This document shows, piece by piece, positions 34,553-43,224 of a DNA stretch of 64,000 nt. A model generated the notes under the pieces. It was not told where the DNA came from. It worked only from the letters and a program-made list of their open reading frames with translations, and searched no databases. Numbering within the stretch: the stretch's first letter is position 1; each line of letters begins with the position of its first letter. The translations under genes and the position numbers were made by a program. The stretch is taken from contig JBBIMP010000031.1 in assembly GCA_037444305.1 (NCBI GenBank), forward strand, positions 3,880-67,879. The letters are read 5' to 3'. This DNA comes from JBBIMP01 sp037444305 (GTDB lineage: Bacteria > Acidobacteriota > UBA6911).

Positions 34553-34596
34553 CCACGAATTCCACGAATTGTCTCGAAAATTCGTGGAATTCGTGG
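34553..34596. repeat. CCACGAATT-type palindromic repeat, copy 2 (perfect 18-bp stem)
   Basis: CCACGAATTCCACGAATT (34553-34570), an 8-nt loop, and the exact complement (34579-34596), directly after the acyl-CoA dehydrogenase stop. The same arms occur imperfectly at 12650-12704. It may work as a transcription-stopping or RNA-stabilising hairpin, but there is no T-tract. Confidence 0.75.
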
Positions 34597-34665
34597 CGGG
34601 CTGTCGTTCCTGGCTGTTGTCGAAAAAGAGATCGACGCGATCCTTCAAACCGTAGGCCGGCGGGT

Positions 34666-34808
34666 GCCTCCATCAGCTGGTGTGCGCCCACGGTTTCGGT
34701 GGCGTGCAGGCCGCCGTCGATCCGGACCACCGTTTTGCCTTCCTGAGCCAGCTCGCGCGCGGCGGCATCGGTAAGGCCTCCGGTGAGCGCCAGCCGGGCG
34801 GAAATCTC
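34666..34808 (-). pseudogene. Remnant of an M14-family metallocarboxypeptidase
   Basis: A minus-strand frame reads 'LALTGGLTDAAARELAQEGKTV' then 'RIDGGLHATETVGAHQLME'. The H-x-x-E of 'LHATE' is the zinc-binding motif of M14 carboxypeptidase-like proteins. Both flanks of the domain are missing; one side runs into the CCACGAATT palindrome. The 317-bp gap between the acyl-CoA dehydrogenase and the glycosyltransferases thus holds a gene fragment plus a repeat. Confidence 0.6.
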
Positions 34809-34853
34809 CTTTCGCTGCCCGGCAGCGCCGGAACAGAACTGCGGGCGGAGGTA

Positions 34854-35831
34854 CTATATGAACCACTTTCTTAATTCCGCTGCCCGAACGCGGCGGCGGC
34901 GGAAGAGATCGCGGCGGGCGCGCCATGCGCGCGGCAGGGCGGAGATAAACAGCGGGAGCGCGCGCAGGGAAGACCGCTCCCTCGTGAGCACGTAGCCGAA
35001 GGCCAGCAGGTCTCGGATCGTGACCGGAACGAAAAAGCGCAGGTACGTGCCGGCATCCATGTTCTTCACCCGCATCAGGAACCGGTTCTTCAGCGAGTGC
35101 ATGTTGATTTCGGCCGGGAGCGAGGCGCGCCTTTCCGGCAGAACCCGGCGCACGTGGCAGCCAGTCGCCTCCGGCACGTACAGACACTTCCATCCCAGCC
35201 ACTGGGCCCGCCACGCCAGATCCGCGTCCTCGCGATAGGCGAAGAAATCCTCATCGAAGTATCCGAGCCCGACCCGCGCATCTTCGAGCATTTTTCGCCT
35301 GTACATGGCGGCGGCGCCGGAGGCACCGAAGACGCACTCGGTACGATCGTACTGGCCCACGTCGACCTCTCCCGATCCCCGATCCAGGTGCCGTTGATTT
35401 CGGGTGAAATAGAATCCGGTGGTATCCAGGATTCTTTCGCCCTCAATGCGTGGAGTCCCCGGTTCCCAGCGCCAGAGCTTGCCCGTGGCCGAGCCGGCAC
35501 CGTCATCCTCCTCCATCGCCCCCACCACGGCCCCGATATAACCGGGTTCGAGGATGACGTCCGGATTCAGCGCGAGGAAGTAGTCGGAATCAGAGGATGC
35601 GATGAGCCTGTTCTGGGCGGCGCAGAAACCTACATTTGCCGCGCTGAACTGCAGATCACGGAGAAGGCCGCGGTAAGCGTCCGCGATCGCGCGCGTTCCG
35701 TCGGCCGAGGCATTGTCCCAGAGACTCACCGACAGGTCGCGGAACTCCTGGGCTTTCAGGCTGTCCAGGCACTCCCGCAGCCAGGCGGACGAGTTCCAGG
35801 TGACGATGCCGACGGTGACGCGCGGGCTCAT
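34854..35831 (-). CDS. Glycosyltransferase family 2
   Basis: 325 residues. GT-A fold: 'VTVGIVTWNSSAWLRECLDSL', 'WDNASADGTRAIA', then 'DYFLALNPDVILEPGYI', in which N-P-D replaces the DXD metal motif as in many rhamnosyl-type GT2s. 'YFDEDFFAYREDADLAWRAQW' carries the ED acceptor-site motif. The C-terminus is basic and helical, probably membrane-associated. The ATG overlaps the upstream GT2 stop as ATGA. It would add a sugar, likely deoxyhexose, to a lipid-linked glycan in the cytoplasm; the sugar is not predictable. Confidence 0.9.
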   Translation of the reverse strand: MSPRVTVGIVTWNSSAWLRECLDSLKAQEFRDLSVSLWDNASADGTRAIADAYRGLLRDLQFSAANVGFCAAQNRLIASSDSDYFLALNPDVILEPGYIGAVVGAMEEDDGAGSATGKLWRWEPGTPRIEGERILDTTGFYFTRNQRHLDRGSGEVDVGQYDRTECVFGASGAAAMYRRKMLEDARVGLGYFDEDFFAYREDADLAWRAQWLGWKCLYVPEATGCHVRRVLPERRASLPAEINMHSLKNRFLMRVKNMDAGTYLRFFVPVTIRDLLAFGYVLTRERSSLRALPLFISALPRAWRARRDLFRRRRVRAAELRKWFI

Positions 35832-36751
35832 GCGGCCGGCTCCTTCCGCCCGGAGAAGCGGCGGGCCAGCCCCCAATAGGTTCCCGGGCTGGCCTTGCGC
35901 CGCTGCCGCGGGAGACCCAATGCCAGCAGGGCTCGGATGGCCATCCCTGCCACGATCCATCTCCGGACCGCAGCCGCCGTTGCCGCGCCGTGGTGCTTGG
36001 CGAAGTAGCGTATCTGGTTGGCGTGAAAAATCTCCCGGAAGGCCTCTTCTCCCAAACGCTGGAGAGTGCTCCCGCCATGATGAATGAACCGCGCCCGCGG
36101 CTGGAACACGATCCGTCCGCCGGCACCGCGGATCCGCCGGCAGAGATCGACATCTTCGAACCACGCCGGGTGGAAGGCTTCGTCGAAACCGCCGAGCTTC
36201 GCCAGCACATCCCGCCTTACGGCGAGACAAGCAGCCGCCGGCTGGTCCACGTCCCGCAAGGAAAGGTGATCCCAGTCAAGCATCCGGTAACGGCGCGTCC
36301 AGGGATTGCCCGGCCAGATTTCATCCAGCAGCAGCATGTCGGCGGCCACGGAGGCGGGGGTGGGGAAGGACCGGACGTTGAAGCCGGCCTGGTGCCGGCC
36401 GTCCGGGCTGCAGAGACTCCCGCCGCCAGCCCAGATCGAGGGATCGCACAGCGTATCCGCCAGCGCCTGCACCGAGCCCGCAAGGGCCTCGGTGTCGGGA
36501 TTCAGGAAGAGGACGTGCGCATCCTCCGTCCCGCGCCAGCCCGCATTGCACGCCGCCGCAAATCCCGCGTTGCGGCCCAGCCTCATGATGTGCACCGCCG
36601 CGCTCCCCGGTATTTCGAAGTCCGGGCTCCCATCCTCCGAGGCATTGTCGGCCACTGCAATGCGGGCTTCCGGTGCGTGACGCCAAATCGACCGGACGCA
36701 CCTTTCGAGGAGCGGTCCCGAGTTCCAGTTCACGATGACCACCGAGATCAT
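35828..36751 (-). CDS. Glycosyltransferase family 2
   Basis: 307 residues. 'ISVVIVNWNSGPLLERCVRSI', 'VADNASEDGSPDF', 'LFLNPDTEAL' and 'FHPAWFEDVDLCRRIRGAGGRI' define the same rhamnosyltransferase-like GT2 subgroup as its neighbours on both sides. The C-terminal 60 residues are Arg/Ala-rich. It is 32 bp downstream of the next GT2 and overlaps the following one by ATGA, so three related GT2 genes form one transcription unit, perhaps by duplication. Confidence 0.9.
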   Translation of the reverse strand: MISVVIVNWNSGPLLERCVRSIWRHAPEARIAVADNASEDGSPDFEIPGSAAVHIMRLGRNAGFAAACNAGWRGTEDAHVLFLNPDTEALAGSVQALADTLCDPSIWAGGGSLCSPDGRHQAGFNVRSFPTPASVAADMLLLDEIWPGNPWTRRYRMLDWDHLSLRDVDQPAAACLAVRRDVLAKLGGFDEAFHPAWFEDVDLCRRIRGAGGRIVFQPRARFIHHGGSTLQRLGEEAFREIFHANQIRYFAKHHGAATAAAVRRWIVAGMAIRALLALGLPRQRRKASPGTYWGLARRFSGRKEPAA

Positions 36752-36783
36752 GAGACTCCCTGCCGGCGTGCCCTACCGCGGCT

Positions 36784-37824
36784 TCAGAATATCCGAAAAT
36801 ACCATTTCAAAAAGGTGGAGGCGCGCGCGCGGGGCGGTGTGAAGTCCTGGCGGGCCAGTGCCTCAGAACGCGAGATCTCGTGCCAAAGGCGCCTCGCTGC
36901 CCCCGGCCACCGTTTCCGGATGCGCCTGCGCTCCCGGAGCATGGCCGGCAGTTGCGGGATCGCGGCCGCAAGCCCCGCCGCGTAGCTGCCGAGCTTGCCC
37001 CGTCGCAGCACGCGCGCGAACCACGCGAGCTGCCCCGCGGCGATCATGGGGAGGCACCGGGCCAGGATCCCCGCCGGCAGGCTCTTGCAGAGCAGGAGGA
37101 TCGAGTTGCGCGTCCTGAGCCGGACGGCCAGGGAGGAGAACTCGCCGCCGCTGGTGGCGCCGCCGTGGTGATGGACTACGGCAGCGCCGGTGTAGATGCC
37201 GAAGTGGCCGGCCGCCCTGAGCCTCAATCCCAGGTCCACGTCCTCCAGGTAGGCGAAAAACCGCCTGTCGAAACCGCCGACCTCCGCGAGCAGCGACTTG
37301 CGGTACAGCGCTGCGCAGGCGCAGGCGGCGAAGATCTCCCGCTCGCGGGTGAATTCCTCCCGATCCTGCAGCTGCTGGCCGCGGCGGTAGCCGAAACCGG
37401 CGCGGAGGAAGCAATCTCCCGCACTGTAGACACGGGAGCGATCCGCAAAGTCGAGGATGCGGCAGGCGACAAATGCAACTGCCGGGTGCCGGCGGGCGGC
37501 GGCGGCGCATTCCTCCAGCCAGTTGTCGGCCAGTTCGATGTCGTTGTTCAGAACGGCGATCCACTCCCCGGCGGCAGCCTCGATGCCGGCGTTTGCCGCG
37601 GCTGCAAAGCCGGTGTTTTCCCGCTGGCGCAGCACAAGCGCGGCGGGCGCCAGGGTGCGGACGACATCGGCCGATCCGTCGGTGGAGGCGTTGTCCACAA
37701 TCAGAATCTCGTCGGGGGCAAGAGTCTGACGGTTCAGCGACTCCAGGCAGGTCTGGAGGTAGGAGGCGCCGTTGTAGGTCGGGATGACGACCGAAATCGA
37801 GGTTGGCGGAAGCGTCGGAGACAT
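36784..37824 (-). CDS. Glycosyltransferase family 2
   Basis: 346 residues from ATG 37824. 'SVVIPTYNGASYLQTCLESL', 'VDNASTDGSADVV', 'EWIAVLNNDIEL' and 'FAYLEDVDLGLRLRAAG' are GT2 signatures. No strong Shine-Dalgarno marks the start; earlier ATGs at 37863 and 37911 would add 13 or 29 residues, and I prefer the start nearest the conserved strand. First gene of the three-GT2 unit, divergent from the dolichol-phosphate-type transferase. Confidence 0.87.
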   Translation of the reverse strand: MSPTLPPTSISVVIPTYNGASYLQTCLESLNRQTLAPDEILIVDNASTDGSADVVRTLAPAALVLRQRENTGFAAAANAGIEAAAGEWIAVLNNDIELADNWLEECAAAARRHPAVAFVACRILDFADRSRVYSAGDCFLRAGFGYRRGQQLQDREEFTREREIFAACACAALYRKSLLAEVGGFDRRFFAYLEDVDLGLRLRAAGHFGIYTGAAVVHHHGGATSGGEFSSLAVRLRTRNSILLLCKSLPAGILARCLPMIAAGQLAWFARVLRRGKLGSYAAGLAAAIPQLPAMLRERRRIRKRWPGAARRLWHEISRSEALARQDFTPPRARASTFLKWYFRIF

Positions 37825-37954
37825 CGGCGGATTATATTGCACATCGATGTTCGCGGACCACATGTCTCTGCTTCTCGCATAAAACGCTTTTTCTCTTTCC
37901 TTACCGGGCATTTTGCTTGACAGGCAGGCCCGGGAGCCCCTAGCGTGAGGCGCT

Positions 37955-38638
37955 ATGAAGCTTTCGGTGGTAATCCCCGTCTACAACGAAAAAAACACCA
38001 TCCTCGAGCTCCTGCGGCGCGTCCGCGCCGTCGACCTGCCCAAGGAGATCATCCTGGTCGACGACTTCTCCACCGACGGAACCCGTGAGGTGCTGGCCGG
38101 CCTGGAGCCGGCGGATGACCTGCGCGTGCTGCTGCAACCCAGCAACATGGGGAAGGGCGCAGCCTTGCGAGCGGGATTCGGGGCGGTCGCGGGAGACATC
38201 GTCGTGGTCCAGGACGCCGATCTCGAGTACGATCCCGCGGAATACCACGCGCTGGCCCAGCCGATCCTGCAGGGCAAGGCCGATGTGGTGTACGGCTCGA
38301 GGTTCCTGGGCGGTCCCCACCGGGTCCTGCTTTTCTGGCACTCGGTGGGCAACAAGGTGCTCACCACCCTTTCGAACATGCTCACCGACCTGAACCTGAC
38401 CGACATGGAGACCTGCTACAAGATGTTCCGGGCGGAGGTGCTGAAGAAGATCAAGCTGCGCGAAAACCGTTTCGGTTTCGAGCCGGAGTTCACCGCGAAG
38501 GTGGCGCGCGCGGGGTTCCGCATTTACGAGGTCCCCATTTCCTACAGCGGGCGCGATTACTCTGAGGGCAAAAAGATCGGCTGGAAGGACGGGGTTGCCG
38601 CGATCTATTTCATCTTCAAGTATCGCTTCACGGATTGA
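37955..38638 (+). CDS. Polyprenyl-phosphate sugar transferase (DPM1/GtrB-type GT2), soluble form
   Basis: 227 residues. 'LSVVIPVYNEKNTILELLRRV', 'VDDFSTDGTREVL', 'PSNMGKGAALRAGF' and 'VVVQDADLEYDP' with the DAD metal motif, then 'YGSRF' and 'RFGFEPEFTAKVAR', are the signature of dolichyl-phosphate mannose synthase-like enzymes. No transmembrane C-terminus is present, unlike GtrB. It probably makes undecaprenyl-phosphate-linked sugar for glycosylation in the periplasm. It is the only plus-strand gene inside the glycan cluster. Confidence 0.9.
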   Translation: MKLSVVIPVYNEKNTILELLRRVRAVDLPKEIILVDDFSTDGTREVLAGLEPADDLRVLLQPSNMGKGAALRAGFGAVAGDIVVVQDADLEYDPAEYHALAQPILQGKADVVYGSRFLGGPHRVLLFWHSVGNKVLTTLSNMLTDLNLTDMETCYKMFRAEVLKKIKLRENRFGFEPEFTAKVARAGFRIYEVPISYSGRDYSEGKKIGWKDGVAAIYFIFKYRFTD

Positions 38639-38690
38639 TTCCTGCGGCCGATTCGCCGCCCCGAAGCAGGCGCGGCCGGGGAAAATCGAG

Positions 38691-39800
38691 TCAACGCTTC
38701 AACAGCGCAGCGACGGCATTGAAGACCGCTTCCGCGGGCGTGGCCTGCATGCAGGTGATCTCGCGCGGGCAGACGGCGAGGTAACAGGGGCTGCACTCGA
38801 AATCGGACACGATCATAGCGCCGCGGCCATACAGCTCGATCTCCCGGTGGCAGGTCGGTCCCATGACGACGAGCACCGGAACACGCAGGCCGATGGCGAT
38901 GTGCATCGCCAGCGTGTCGCCTGTGACCATCAGGCTGCAGTTGCCCACGATGCCCGCAAACTCCCGGAGGGGATTGTCCGCGCCCGTTTGCACCAGCGCG
39001 TGGCTCGCCGCCGCCGCTATCGCCATGTTGCGGGCGGCCTCGGCCGGTCCTCCGAGCAGAAGGACCTTGGCGCCCATTCGTTCCACGAGCCGGTTGGCCA
39101 GCTGGACGTATCCCTCCTCTGTCCACTTCTTGGTTGCGAAGATATCCCCCGCGCCCGTGTTGAGGCCGATCTTGAGATCGGCGGGATCCACTCCCAGCAG
39201 GCGCAGTCTGCCGGCAGCCGCTTCGACCTCGGACGTCAGGTCGGGAAGGACGTACTCCTGCGTGCCGGGGTAAGGAAGCTCCGCGCACTCGAATATGAGT
39301 TCCGGGTAGGTCTTCTGGTTATGCCGGAACTTGAGCGGATCGTTGATGCCGAGTTCGAAGGTGTACTCCGACTCCTTGTTCAACGGCATGACGTTGCCGT
39401 ATTCGCTCAGGCCGAACCCTGCTTTGCGGCCTGCCCTGATCTTCATTGCCAGCGACGTCGCCCTGGGTTCCTTGTCGAAGCAATAGAGTTCGTCGAAACT
39501 CTCCGCCTCCAGCTGGCTTGCGCGCTCCTGCGACCAGGGGAGCAGGCGGTCGATTTCCGGGATGCCTTCCAGGAGAGGCACCGCGTTGGGCTCGGTCAAC
39601 CAGGTGACGTGCCGCTCCGGCCAGGCCCGCTTGAGGCCATGCAGAAGCGGCGTCGTCCGCAGTACGTCCCCGATGGCCGCCAGCTTGATCACCAGGATCC
39701 GCCGGCCGAAGGGGGCATAGTGCGGGCATTCCCCGCACTCGCGCCGGAACCGGCAGGGTTTGTATCCTAGAAAGTGGCGGCAGTCGAAGTGGACGATCAT
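38691..39800 (-). CDS. Glycosyltransferase family 9 (heptosyltransferase-like) with N-terminal Cys cluster
   Basis: 369 residues. From about 34 on it is a GT-B GT9 enzyme: 'RILVIKLAAIGDVLRTTPLLHGLKRAWP', 'LNTGAGDIFATKKWTEEGYVQLANRL', 'VTGDTLAMHIAIGLRVPVLVVMGPT'. It would transfer heptose or a similar sugar to lipopolysaccharide core. Before it are four cysteines in 'DCRHFLGYKPCRFRRECGECPHY' (C7, C16, C22, C25), a possible metal site, with more cysteines near the C-terminus ('FECSPCYLAVCPREITCMQ'), the latter common in GT9. The start overlaps the upstream gene as ATGA. Confidence 0.88.
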   Translation of the reverse strand: MIVHFDCRHFLGYKPCRFRRECGECPHYAPFGRRILVIKLAAIGDVLRTTPLLHGLKRAWPERHVTWLTEPNAVPLLEGIPEIDRLLPWSQERASQLEAESFDELYCFDKEPRATSLAMKIRAGRKAGFGLSEYGNVMPLNKESEYTFELGINDPLKFRHNQKTYPELIFECAELPYPGTQEYVLPDLTSEVEAAAGRLRLLGVDPADLKIGLNTGAGDIFATKKWTEEGYVQLANRLVERMGAKVLLLGGPAEAARNMAIAAAASHALVQTGADNPLREFAGIVGNCSLMVTGDTLAMHIAIGLRVPVLVVMGPTCHREIELYGRGAMIVSDFECSPCYLAVCPREITCMQATPAEAVFNAVAALLKR

Positions 39801-40816
39801 GATTCAGACTCCAGGTTTCCCGCGCCCGAATGCCGCAGCCGCAGCCACACGAGTATCAGCCAGGCGAACCTGAAGGGCAGCAGCGCCAGCTTGGTTCCGG
39901 TGATCAGCGCAGCGCGCGCCCAGTGGGGCCACTGCGGCTCGATACCCGGGCGGGAGCGTTCGGCGAAGCGGTGGACGACCAGGGAGAGCCACGCCCTGAT
40001 GGTGAAATGAAAGCAGTCGATGTTCTCGTTGAATACCAGCTTGTGCCGGGTGCCGAGGAGGAAGGCGAAGCACTTGACCTTCCAGTAACCCCGTTCCCCC
40101 GTGAGAAACAGGACGGCGGCGTCGAAGCGTTCGGCCCGCAGCTGCCGCAGGTGATGCCATGCTTTCCGTGTTCTGGTGTGGAGCCTGATTTCGTGCAGCA
40201 GCGCGTGGCCGGTGAAGCGCCCGACGACATCGGGAAGGTTTCGGCAGAACAGCGTGTATCGGGGACTCCGAAAAACCGGCTGTTCCTCGAGTTTATTCAT
40301 GGCGGCCAGGACGAAATCCGGGCCGGCCGACTGCAGGACCAGGACCCTCTCCCCCGGGTAGTGGTCGCGCGCCGTTTCTCCGCGCCGCGCCTGAGGGACG
40401 AACTCGCAGTGGTCGGACGGCAGTGAGTGCCGCAGCCTGAAAAGCCAGAAGCGGATGAATGCCTTCCAGGTAAGGCGGAAGCTGTAGCCGTCCCCGACAT
40501 CCACCTGCGTCCGGCCCGCGCCGATCTGCAGGGCCGCCAGTTTCATCCCGCGGTAGCGCTTTTCCCCGGTCCAGAAAGTATAGGCGACGTCAAAACGCCG
40601 CCGGCGCATCCCTTCCAGGACCTGCCCGCGGTTTTCCCGTGTCAGCGAGACCACTTCCGCCCCGGGGATGGCGGTGAAATAGCGGATGGCTGCGGGATCC
40701 TCGCTGCAGAGGATGGTGATTTCGGGATCGGCGTGAATGCCGCCGCGAAGGATCTCCTCCGCTTTCCGGCGGACGCGCGCGGGCGCGGCGGTTTCCACCA
40801 GCAGAATCCGCGTCAT
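39797..40816 (-). CDS. Uncharacterised glycan-cluster protein made of two internal repeats
   Basis: 339 residues that I cannot assign to a family. It is an internal duplication: residues about 3-130 and 157-283 align with a near-constant offset of 156. Shared positions include R-F-D at 74-76/230-232, T-G-E at 83-85/239-241, Tyr 88/244, Lys 92/248 and Gly 99/255. Each half starts with a hydrophobic strand ('RILLVETA' / 'RVLVLQSA'), which looks like a Rossmann half. A hydrophobic segment near the C-terminus ('LALLPFRFAWLILVWLRL') may anchor it in the membrane. ATGA overlaps join it to the GT2-GT4 fusion upstream and the GT9 gene downstream, so a role in the same glycan is likely; a divergent GT-B transferase is one possibility. 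Confidence 0.8.
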   Translation of the reverse strand: MTRILLVETAAPARVRRKAEEILRGGIHADPEITILCSEDPAAIRYFTAIPGAEVVSLTRENRGQVLEGMRRRRFDVAYTFWTGEKRYRGMKLAALQIGAGRTQVDVGDGYSFRLTWKAFIRFWLFRLRHSLPSDHCEFVPQARRGETARDHYPGERVLVLQSAGPDFVLAAMNKLEEQPVFRSPRYTLFCRNLPDVVGRFTGHALLHEIRLHTRTRKAWHHLRQLRAERFDAAVLFLTGERGYWKVKCFAFLLGTRHKLVFNENIDCFHFTIRAWLSLVVHRFAERSRPGIEPQWPHWARAALITGTKLALLPFRFAWLILVWLRLRHSGAGNLESES

Positions 40817-43224
40817 TGCCGGCCTCCGACATGGGCGGCAGCCCCCTCGTGCGCCGCGGGCTGCAGCCGGGCGGCCGGCGTGCGCGCGTAGGTTTCGTAG
40901 AGAGCCGCCAGCTGCGCTGCCAGCGCGTCCCAGCAGTAGTGCCGTTCCGCCGTCCTCCGGCCCTCTGCCCCCAGCCGTGCGGCGAGGCTGCGATCCCGGA
41001 ACAGCGACAGGACCTGCGCGGCGAAATCGGAGGCCGCGTCCGCGATCAGCGCATTTGCCCCGTGACGGCAGCGGAGGCCGGCGCAACCGACGGAAGTGGC
41101 AACGACCGGCATGGCCATGCCCCAGGCCTCCAGGATCTTTCCGCGGATGCCGACACCAAGTCGCAGCGGGACGACGTAGACGGCGCTGTCGGCCATCAGC
41201 GGGCGGATGTCGGATACGAATCCGGTCACCTGGACTCCGGGCAGTTCGCCCAGGGCCGCAATGGACTGTGGCGGCTTGCTCCCGACGATGAGCAACTCCG
41301 CCTCGGGAGCCTCGGCCCGGATGCGGGGCAGCACCTCGCGGCAAAAGTAGATCATCGCGTCGACGTTGGGGTCGTGCTGGAACGCGCCCACGAATATCAT
41401 CCGGTTGTCGGCGGTTCTCCCCGCCGCGGGGGTGAAGTATTCGAGATCCACGCCCGTGTTCACGACATGCAGCGGCAGCCCGTGGCAGAACCGGGCCAGC
41501 TCCGCCCGGTCGGGTTCCGTCATGCAGATCGCGGCATCGGCGCCGCGGGTCAGGCGGATCTCGCGGTCGAGGACCTGCAGGTAGTTGTAAAGCCGGCGGA
41601 CTTTCTGGACCGGGCTGCGCTCGTGCCGCATGCGCCGCGCGCAGGCGGCAAAGTCGACCTCGTGCTTGGTCAGCAGTGTGGGAATGCCGAGATGCCTGTT
41701 CGCGTAGCAGGCCATCTGCGTGTATTCGAGCTGGATCAGGTCGAAGTCGCGCTGTTCCAGCCGGCGGTCCAGGGCCTCCTGCATCCCCGGGGTGCGGAAC
41801 TCGTCGAAGGGTTCGTAGGGGAAGAGCTGCCAGCGCAGCGGCGGCTGCCTCCGCATCGCCACGACCTCTTCGCACAACGCTTCCAGGCCGGGGAGAAACT
41901 CCCGCTCATCGTCCGCTTCGAGGAAGCTCAGCAGGGTGATCCGGTAGCGTTTCGACAGACGCGCCAGCAGCTGGAACATCCTGCCGGCGCCCGCGTGCCT
42001 GCCCAGGTGGGGCAGGTAGGCCGTCATCCACAGCATGCGCGGACGCCGGTCAGCGGCTCTTTCCACGGCGCCGTCGCCGGAGCCGGCCGCACTGCGAGCA
42101 CGCCGCCAGGAGAAATAGGCGCCAGGGAACTCGAACAGGCGAAAGATCTCTTCGTCGCTTCGGAGCGCCGGCCGCCTCGATGCCAGCCGCCGGAGCTGCA
42201 GCACCGGGATGCGCAGCATGGCGCCGGCCAAACCCCACAGCACTCCCAGCCCGCGGTCGCGCGCCAGGCGGTAGCAGTTCAGGGGAAGGAGCAGGCAGTG
42301 GGCGGTGAGGCGGCGCCAGCTCGATATGTTCTTCCAGAAAAACAGGAGCTGGTTCCGCAGGACCAAGGCCTCCAGCCGGCCCGGCTCGAAGCGTCGGGAA
42401 CTGGAGGCGCGGTGCCTGTGGTGGACGACCGACCCGGGGGCCATGCGCACGTCCCAGCCCTGCTTCCACGCGCGGTAGGAAAGGTCTGTGTCTTCCACGT
42501 AGGCGGGCGAGTAGAGCGGATCGAACCCTCCCAGTTCCAGGAAGCGGCTGCGCCGGAAGGCGGAGGCGCCGCCCCCCGCCCAGAAGACGGGATAGAACGA
42601 CCGTCCGGCGGGCGCGCCTTCCAGCGGCAGGTGGGTGTATTCGATCATGCCGAGACGGAAGCGCGCGGAGGTTTTTCCCGTCTCCTCGCGCCTGGCGGAC
42701 GGATCCTGCAGGAAGATCTGGCTGGCAACCGCGAAGGTCTCGGGTTCGAAGGCCTCGAGCAGCGGCCTCAGAAATCCCCGGTCGACGGCCATGTCGTTGT
42801 TCAGCAGCACCACGATCTCGTTCCGGGCGGCGCGGACGCCGGCGTTGTTCCCCTCGCCGAATCCCAGGTTGGCCGGAAGTTCGAGCAGGCGGACCGACGG
42901 AAAATGCGCGCGGACGAATTCGCGCGAGCCGTCCGTGCTCCCGTTGTCCACGACGATGATCTCATGATCCAGACCATCGTGCGCGACCGCCCGCACGACG
43001 GAGGGGAGCCCCTCGGCCAGCAGGTCCTTCCCGTTCCAGTTCAGAATCACGATGCTGGCCGTCCCCTCGGCCGCCGGCGCGGGCACTTGCGTCTGGCTGC
43101 GGGAGGATCCGGCGAGGCGGCAGAGCAGGTTGCACACCAGGAGCGCAAAACCCGCCGGCGCCAGGAGCGGCAGCAGGAGCAGTGCGAGCAGCAGCAGGAG
43201 TAACCGGCGTGCCAGAAAGATCAT
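40813..43224 (-). CDS. Bifunctional glycosyltransferase: GT2 domain fused to GT4 domain
   Basis: 803 residues. An N-terminal hydrophobic segment (about 1-35) precedes a GT2 domain (about 55-330): 'ASIVILNWNGKDLLAEGL', 'VVDNGSTDGSREFV', 'VLLNNDMAVD', 'YSPAYVEDTDLSYRAW'. A linker follows and then a GT4 GT-B domain (about 405-785): 'LWMTAYLPHLGRHAGAGRMFQLLARL', 'HEVDFAA', 'MIFVGAFQHDPNVDA', 'LRLGVGIRGKILEAWGMAMPVVAT' with the E-x7-type donor site. Two sugars could be added in sequence by one polypeptide. ATGA overlaps with wzt upstream and the two-repeat gene downstream. The start at 43224 is set by the overlap; the open frame continues upstream within wzt. Confidence 0.9.
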   Translation of the reverse strand: MIFLARRLLLLLLALLLLPLLAPAGFALLVCNLLCRLAGSSRSQTQVPAPAAEGTASIVILNWNGKDLLAEGLPSVVRAVAHDGLDHEIIVVDNGSTDGSREFVRAHFPSVRLLELPANLGFGEGNNAGVRAARNEIVVLLNNDMAVDRGFLRPLLEAFEPETFAVASQIFLQDPSARREETGKTSARFRLGMIEYTHLPLEGAPAGRSFYPVFWAGGGASAFRRSRFLELGGFDPLYSPAYVEDTDLSYRAWKQGWDVRMAPGSVVHHRHRASSSRRFEPGRLEALVLRNQLLFFWKNISSWRRLTAHCLLLPLNCYRLARDRGLGVLWGLAGAMLRIPVLQLRRLASRRPALRSDEEIFRLFEFPGAYFSWRRARSAAGSGDGAVERAADRRPRMLWMTAYLPHLGRHAGAGRMFQLLARLSKRYRITLLSFLEADDEREFLPGLEALCEEVVAMRRQPPLRWQLFPYEPFDEFRTPGMQEALDRRLEQRDFDLIQLEYTQMACYANRHLGIPTLLTKHEVDFAACARRMRHERSPVQKVRRLYNYLQVLDREIRLTRGADAAICMTEPDRAELARFCHGLPLHVVNTGVDLEYFTPAAGRTADNRMIFVGAFQHDPNVDAMIYFCREVLPRIRAEAPEAELLIVGSKPPQSIAALGELPGVQVTGFVSDIRPLMADSAVYVVPLRLGVGIRGKILEAWGMAMPVVATSVGCAGLRCRHGANALIADAASDFAAQVLSLFRDRSLAARLGAEGRRTAERHYCWDALAAQLAALYETYARTPAARLQPAAHEGAAAHVGGRQ

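Noticed and set aside
34645..35214. 189-codon minus-strand frame across the glycosyltransferase 3' end
   Set aside because: Out of frame with the GT2 gene and lacks protein-like features; only the separate M14 fragment frame in this region is recognisable.
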